Shown piece after piece: positions 60,725-64,000 of a DNA stretch of 64,000 nucleotides (position 1 is its first letter; each line of letters begins with the position of its first letter). The DNA lies in the NCBI GenBank assembly GCA_963760655.1, contig CAVXDR010000005.1, positions 682,001 to 746,000 on the forward strand, written 5' to 3'. Under the pieces are notes generated by a model. That model did no database searches. It was not told where the DNA came from and worked only from the letters and a program-made list of their open reading frames with translations. A program made the translations under genes and the position numbers. This DNA comes from Bog-752 sp963760655. GTDB taxonomy: Bacteria > Actinomycetota > Thermoleophilia > UBA2241.

Positions 60725-62126
60725 GGACCCTCCTCTCGGCGGCGCGCACGACCTTCGCGGTCGCGCGCCGCGTGGCGTCGTCGGGCGTGAAGGCCGGCGG
60801 CTCGCGTCGCAGGCTCTCGGTGCGGGCTCGCACGCGCTCCTTCAGCGTGGTCGCGCCGGCGGCCCGCCAGTGCTCGAACTCGGCGCGCTCGAAGAGCGCC
60901 GGCGCCCAGACGTCGGCGCCGTGCTCACGCGTGTGGTCGAGGTCGGCGAAGCTGCCGCCGGGGCCGACCGCCGCGATCTCGTCGAGCGCGAGCGCGCGCC
61001 GGTCGGAGCCGACGTCGTGCATGAGCGCGCGGGCGTATGAGACGAGCTCGTGGCCGAGGACGATGGTCTCGAACGAGCTTTGCAACCCGGCCTCGAGGTA
61101 CCCGACGTCGTGCAGCAGGGTGGCGCGCGACAGGGCGCCCAGCACGGCCGAGATGGCCGCCTCGGCGGCCCACTGCTCGTCGAGCAGCTTGGCGTCGGAC
61201 ACCGCGGCGTAGGCGAAGCTCGGCAGGCCGTAGAAGTGGCAGAGGTCGCAGGCGGCGGCGTTGCCCAGGTAGTGCTCGGGCGCGCCGAAGGCCTCGATGG
61301 CTGTGCCCGGGTCGGCGGTGCCGCAGCCGACGCCCAGCACGAAGGGCGCGCCGGGCGCCACGAGCTGGTGCAGCACGAGCGCCGACAGCACCTCGGCGTT
61401 GCCGACCAGCACCGTGCCGGCGACGCTCGCCGGCGCGCTCACGCCGGCCACGGGGGCCGGCGCGTACACGAGCGGGATGCCGTCGACGGCGCAGGCCTGG
61501 ACCTGACGCAGGGCCTCGGCGGTGTGGCCGAGCGGCGGCGCCGAGAGCAGGTAGCAGGCGAAGCTCGCGGCGTCGCCGGCGAGGCCGGCGAGCTCGCGCA
61601 TGAGCGGCAGCGCGCCGCTGTCGCGGGCCGTCGCCAGGAGCGGCTTGCGGGTGCCCGACAGCATGGCGGCGAAGCGCGCCACGTCGTCGGCTGCCGCCGG
61701 CACGTCGGCCGGCAGACCCATCGACATGACGAAGTCGATGCCGGGCAGGCGCTCGCACAGGGCGGCCATGCCCTCGACGTCGACGCTGGTCGCCGGGCGC
61801 CGCTCGCCGCTGTCGGGATCGCAGACGTAGGCGCAGTCGGGACCGGTGCCGAACCAGCTCCGGCCGTCGGCCACCTCGAGCCCGCTCGCGGCGGGGTCGC
61901 GCGAGGCCACAGTGAAGCGCCGCGGGGCGGCGGCGAGGGCTTCGCCGACGAGCGCCGCCGGCAGGAGCACGCGCTCGCCGTCGACCCGCGCCCCGGCGCC
62001 GGCGAGCAGCGCTCGCGCCGGCTCCCAGGGCATGTCGACCCCGGTCTCCTCGAGCAGGGCGAGGGTCGCCTCGTGGACCTGCCAGCAGGCGTCGTCGTCC
62101 CAGACCACGAGGCGGGCACCGGTCAC
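60717..62126 (-). CDS. MttB-superfamily methyltransferase, paralogue 2
   Basis: A 469-residue non-Pyl MttB homologue. Conserved features include the N-terminal HEATLALLEETGV, a central barrel with GNAEVLSALVLHQL, and the C-terminal HTREHGADVWAPALFER block, where the usual HTRRHM is altered to HTREHG. GTG 62126 overlaps the upstream gene's stop as GTGA. The altered C-terminal block and longer loops suggest a different substrate from paralogue 3. No pyrrolysine codon. Confidence 0.87.
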   Translation of the reverse strand: MTGARLVVWDDDACWQVHEATLALLEETGVDMPWEPARALLAGAGARVDGERVLLPAALVGEALAAAPRRFTVASRDPAASGLEVADGRSWFGTGPDCAYVCDPDSGERRPATSVDVEGMAALCERLPGIDFVMSMGLPADVPAAADDVARFAAMLSGTRKPLLATARDSGALPLMRELAGLAGDAASFACYLLSAPPLGHTAEALRQVQACAVDGIPLVYAPAPVAGVSAPASVAGTVLVGNAEVLSALVLHQLVAPGAPFVLGVGCGTADPGTAIEAFGAPEHYLGNAAACDLCHFYGLPSFAYAAVSDAKLLDEQWAAEAAISAVLGALSRATLLHDVGYLEAGLQSSFETIVLGHELVSYARALMHDVGSDRRALALDEIAAVGPGGSFADLDHTREHGADVWAPALFERAEFEHWRAAGATTLKERVRARTESLRREPPAFTPDDATRRATAKVVRAAERRVHA

Positions 62127-63586
62127 GGGGCGGCGAGCTCCGCGTCGGCGCGCGCCACGATGCGGGCGAGCTCGGCGGCGACGTCGTCGGGCAGCGGCTC
62201 GGGCTCGTGGTGGGCGAGGATGTCGTCGGCGATCGCGGTGGCCTTCTCGAGGGCGCCGGCCTTGCCGCCGGCGAGCCAGACGTCGTAGGGCGTGCGGTCC
62301 CAGACGGTCGGCCGCCAGATCTCCTTCATGTGCCGCCGCGTGTGCTTCTCGGCCAGGTACGTGCCGTTCGGGCCCACCTTGGCGATCAGGTCGAGCGCCA
62401 GCGTGTCGTCGTCGACGGCGACGCCGGCCGCCACCTTCTGCACGATGCGGTAGATCTCGGTCTCCATCACGAGGTGCGGGTAGCTCAGGATCTTCGACCC
62501 GTTCAGCAGGCCGCAGCCGTTCATCATGTCGGCGCAGGTCATGACGCTGGCGAACGTCGACAGACAGTCGTCGACGGCCGCCTGCCAGTCGGGCTCCTTG
62601 GCGCTCGTCGCCATGGTGCCCATCGCCATCGGCACGCCGTAGAAGTGCGCGAGCTGAGTGGCGCCGGCGGCCAGCAGGTAGTCCTCGGGGCCGGCCGTGT
62701 AGCCGCCGGTCTTCAGGTCCATGCAGCTCGGCGCGCCCGAGAAGAAGGCCGGACAGCCGGGGAAGGCGAGCTCGAGCAGCACCACGCCCGAGAGCGCCTC
62801 GGCGTTCTGCACGACGAGGTTGCCGGCAAGCGTCGCCGGCCCCGTGCCGGCCATGAGCGGCATGGGCATGAAGCCGCTCGCCAGGCCGTGCTCGGCGGCC
62901 ACGAGGTTGGCCTCGAGGTTGGGGCCGTCGTGGCCCAGGGGGTCGACGGCGCACTGCATGAAGCTGATGATGGGGCGCTTGCGCAGCTCGTCGGTGCCAC
63001 CGACGATGGCGGCCGCCATCTCGACGAGCAGCCGCGCCGGCCGCTCGCCGACCGTCGTCACGGCCTGATAGTGCTTGGTCGTGTTGGCGAGCACGGCCTC
63101 GGAGTCGTGCAACGCCTTGCTGGCCGGCGGCACGTCCTGCGAGGTGACCACCGGGCCCCAGTAGTAGCTCACGTCGGGCAGGGCATCGACGAAGCGCGCC
63201 GAGGTGGCGGCGTCGGCCTTGGTCGAGGGGCGCTTCTCGCCGGTGTGGTGGTCGTGCACGAAGACGCCGCTGCCGTCGTTGGACAGGTAGCAGTGGCGCC
63301 GGTCGATGACGAGGTCGCAGGCGGGGTCGCGACCGGCCAGCACATAGCTGTCGGGCACCAGGCCCACGGCCTCCATGACGACGGCGCGCGGCAGGCGCGC
63401 GACGGCGGTCACGCGGTCCACGCTGCAGCCGTTGCGCTCGAGGATGTCGAGCGCCCTGTCCGACGGAAAGCGCACGCCGGTCGTCTCGAGCACGTCGAGC
63501 GTGGCCTCGTGGATGCGTTCGAGGTCGCCGCTCGACAGTACGTCCCAACCGAGACGGGGGGTGATGGGATTGATCCGGGAGCTCAT
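62123..63586 (-). CDS. MttB-superfamily methyltransferase, paralogue 3
   Basis: A 487-residue non-Pyl MttB homologue and the most canonical of the set: HEATLDVLETTGV at the N terminus, FMQCAVDPLGHDGPN and LAGNLVVQNAEALSG in the barrel, EKHTRRHMKEIWRPTVWDR at the C terminus. The open frame has no TAG where MttB carries pyrrolysine. It should transfer a methyl group from a quaternary amine to a corrinoid protein. ATG 63586 has a modest GAGGT upstream. The 278-bp leader region upstream holds two covarying hairpins. Confidence 0.91.
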   Translation of the reverse strand: MSSRINPITPRLGWDVLSSGDLERIHEATLDVLETTGVRFPSDRALDILERNGCSVDRVTAVARLPRAVVMEAVGLVPDSYVLAGRDPACDLVIDRRHCYLSNDGSGVFVHDHHTGEKRPSTKADAATSARFVDALPDVSYYWGPVVTSQDVPPASKALHDSEAVLANTTKHYQAVTTVGERPARLLVEMAAAIVGGTDELRKRPIISFMQCAVDPLGHDGPNLEANLVAAEHGLASGFMPMPLMAGTGPATLAGNLVVQNAEALSGVVLLELAFPGCPAFFSGAPSCMDLKTGGYTAGPEDYLLAAGATQLAHFYGVPMAMGTMATSAKEPDWQAAVDDCLSTFASVMTCADMMNGCGLLNGSKILSYPHLVMETEIYRIVQKVAAGVAVDDDTLALDLIAKVGPNGTYLAEKHTRRHMKEIWRPTVWDRTPYDVWLAGGKAGALEKATAIADDILAHHEPEPLPDDVAAELARIVARADAELAAP

Positions 63587-63669
63587 GGGCAGCGACCTCG
63601 CAGGTTCGCGGAAGGGGCGGTGGAGCGTGCGGCGTCGGCCGGTCCGGCTAGGCGCGCGGGGGAGTCGTA

Positions 63670-63766
63670 CACGCCTGAGCGATGACGACGGAGTCGATCA
63701 TCGGCACGGGGCGCGCAGCGCAGCCACGCACGCCTGAGCGGCGACGGCGAAGCCGATCGCCGGCAC
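63670..63766 (-). ncRNA. Tandem pair of covarying hairpins upstream of MttB paralogue 3
   Basis: Two 38-bp direct repeats (63670-63707 and 63729-63766) differ at seven positions, all transitions. Each folds into a 9-bp stem with one bulged base and a three-base loop, preceded on the plus strand by an invariant CACGCCTGAGCG. Six of the seven changes form three compensatory pairs, and the seventh is in the loop. This is good evidence for a conserved RNA structure, probably in the leader of the MttB operon. The class was not recognised as any known riboswitch. Confidence 0.6.
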
Positions 63767-63864
63767 TAGAGACCGGACGTGCGGCAGATCGCGATGATGA
63801 AAGCCGCTCGCACGCCGTCGAGTCTATCAGACGCTCGCTGGCGGCCGCGACCGGCCCGGGCGCG

Positions 63865-64000
63865 TCACGCCGCCGGGCCGGCCGCCTGGACGAGCTCGCG
63901 GTCGGCCCGCGCCACGAGCTCGTCGATGGCGGCCGCGACGCCGGCCGGCAACGGCTCGGGCCGGTGGTGGGCGAGGATGCCGGCCGCGATCTCGGCGGCC
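63865..64000 (-). CDS. MttB-superfamily methyltransferase, paralogue 4 (C-terminal 44 codons; rest outside window)
   Basis: The last 44 residues of a gene that continues beyond the window. ILAHHRPEPLPAGVAAAID and ELVARADREL match the C terminus of paralogue 3 (ILAHHEPEPLPDDVA, RIVARADAEL) residue by residue. It shows the array has at least four members. The stop TGA is at 63865-63867. Confidence 0.82.
   Translation of the reverse strand, partial: AAEIAAGILAHHRPEPLPAGVAAAIDELVARADRELVQAAGPAA

Noticed and set aside
59375..63586. Pyrrolysine-containing MttB
   Set aside because: All three complete MttB-type frames run through without an internal TAG; no pylT-like tRNA is seen.
1..64000. Mobile elements, prophage or integrated island
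   Set aside because: No transposase, integrase, phage structural gene or flanking direct repeat was seen, and base composition is even throughout. Both tRNAs lack adjacent integrase or duplicated 3' ends.

Overview
The window is uniformly very GC-rich (roughly 70%) and densely coded, with no stretch over 300 bases lacking a gene or a visible element. UPF0182, an MprAB/PepD-like HtrA two-component locus, Shine-Dalgarno-led genes mixed with apparently leaderless ones, and CCA-encoding tRNAs suggest a high-GC actinobacterium. The FlxABCD-HdrABC electron-bifurcation operon, a flavodiiron protein, an array of MttB-family methyltransferases with a RACo-type corrinoid activator, and lysine 2,3-aminomutase point to an anaerobic or microaerophilic lifestyle. 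The taxonomy is inference only.

Layout. 1-3.7 kb: HtrA protease (-) divergent from an OmpR-type regulator and histidine kinase (+). 3.8-6.3 kb: class V aminotransferase and homoserine dehydrogenase. 6.5-11.6 kb (-): cell-wall amidase, EamA transporter, alkaline-phosphatase-superfamily enzyme, flavodiiron protein. 11.7-13.4 kb (+): acyl-CoA synthetase, ending in a 42-bp perfect palindrome. 13.5-19.8 kb (-): membrane micropeptide, TIGR00300 LOR/SDH protein, EamA, SDR, two duplicated M20 peptidases. 20-25.3 kb: cupin, GNAT, secreted PKD protein (-), MFS transporter, lipoprotein propeller.

25.5-32.8 kb (+) is a seven-gene operon hdrC-hdrB-hdrA-flxD-flxC-flxB-flxA, every junction a 4-base stop/start overlap, behind a good sigma70-like promoter. 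32.9-41.4 kb: tRNA-Asp, a methyltransferase, an SDR, an MMPL-TetR-CsaA operon with a promoter-embedded palindrome, a frameshifted ddl, tRNA-Val and a FetAB-like ABC exporter. 41.5-48.8 kb (-): ECF sigma factor with a membrane-anchored propeller protein (possible anti-sigma), UPF0182, and a GAF-GAF-GGDEF protein with a degenerate HD-GYP tail.

48.9-64 kb (-) is the most unusual region. It holds: class III aminotransferase, 3-hydroxyacyl-CoA-dehydrogenase-like protein and BKACE enzyme; four overlapping EamA transporter genes behind a RACo-type activator; kamA; and four MttB-superfamily genes (one cut by the window edge). Two tandem hairpins with compensatory base changes lie between the third and fourth. 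This looks like a catabolic island for quaternary or beta-amino compounds (carnitine/betaine-like or beta-lysine-like), with methyl groups going to a corrinoid protein encoded elsewhere. The substrate assignment is inference.
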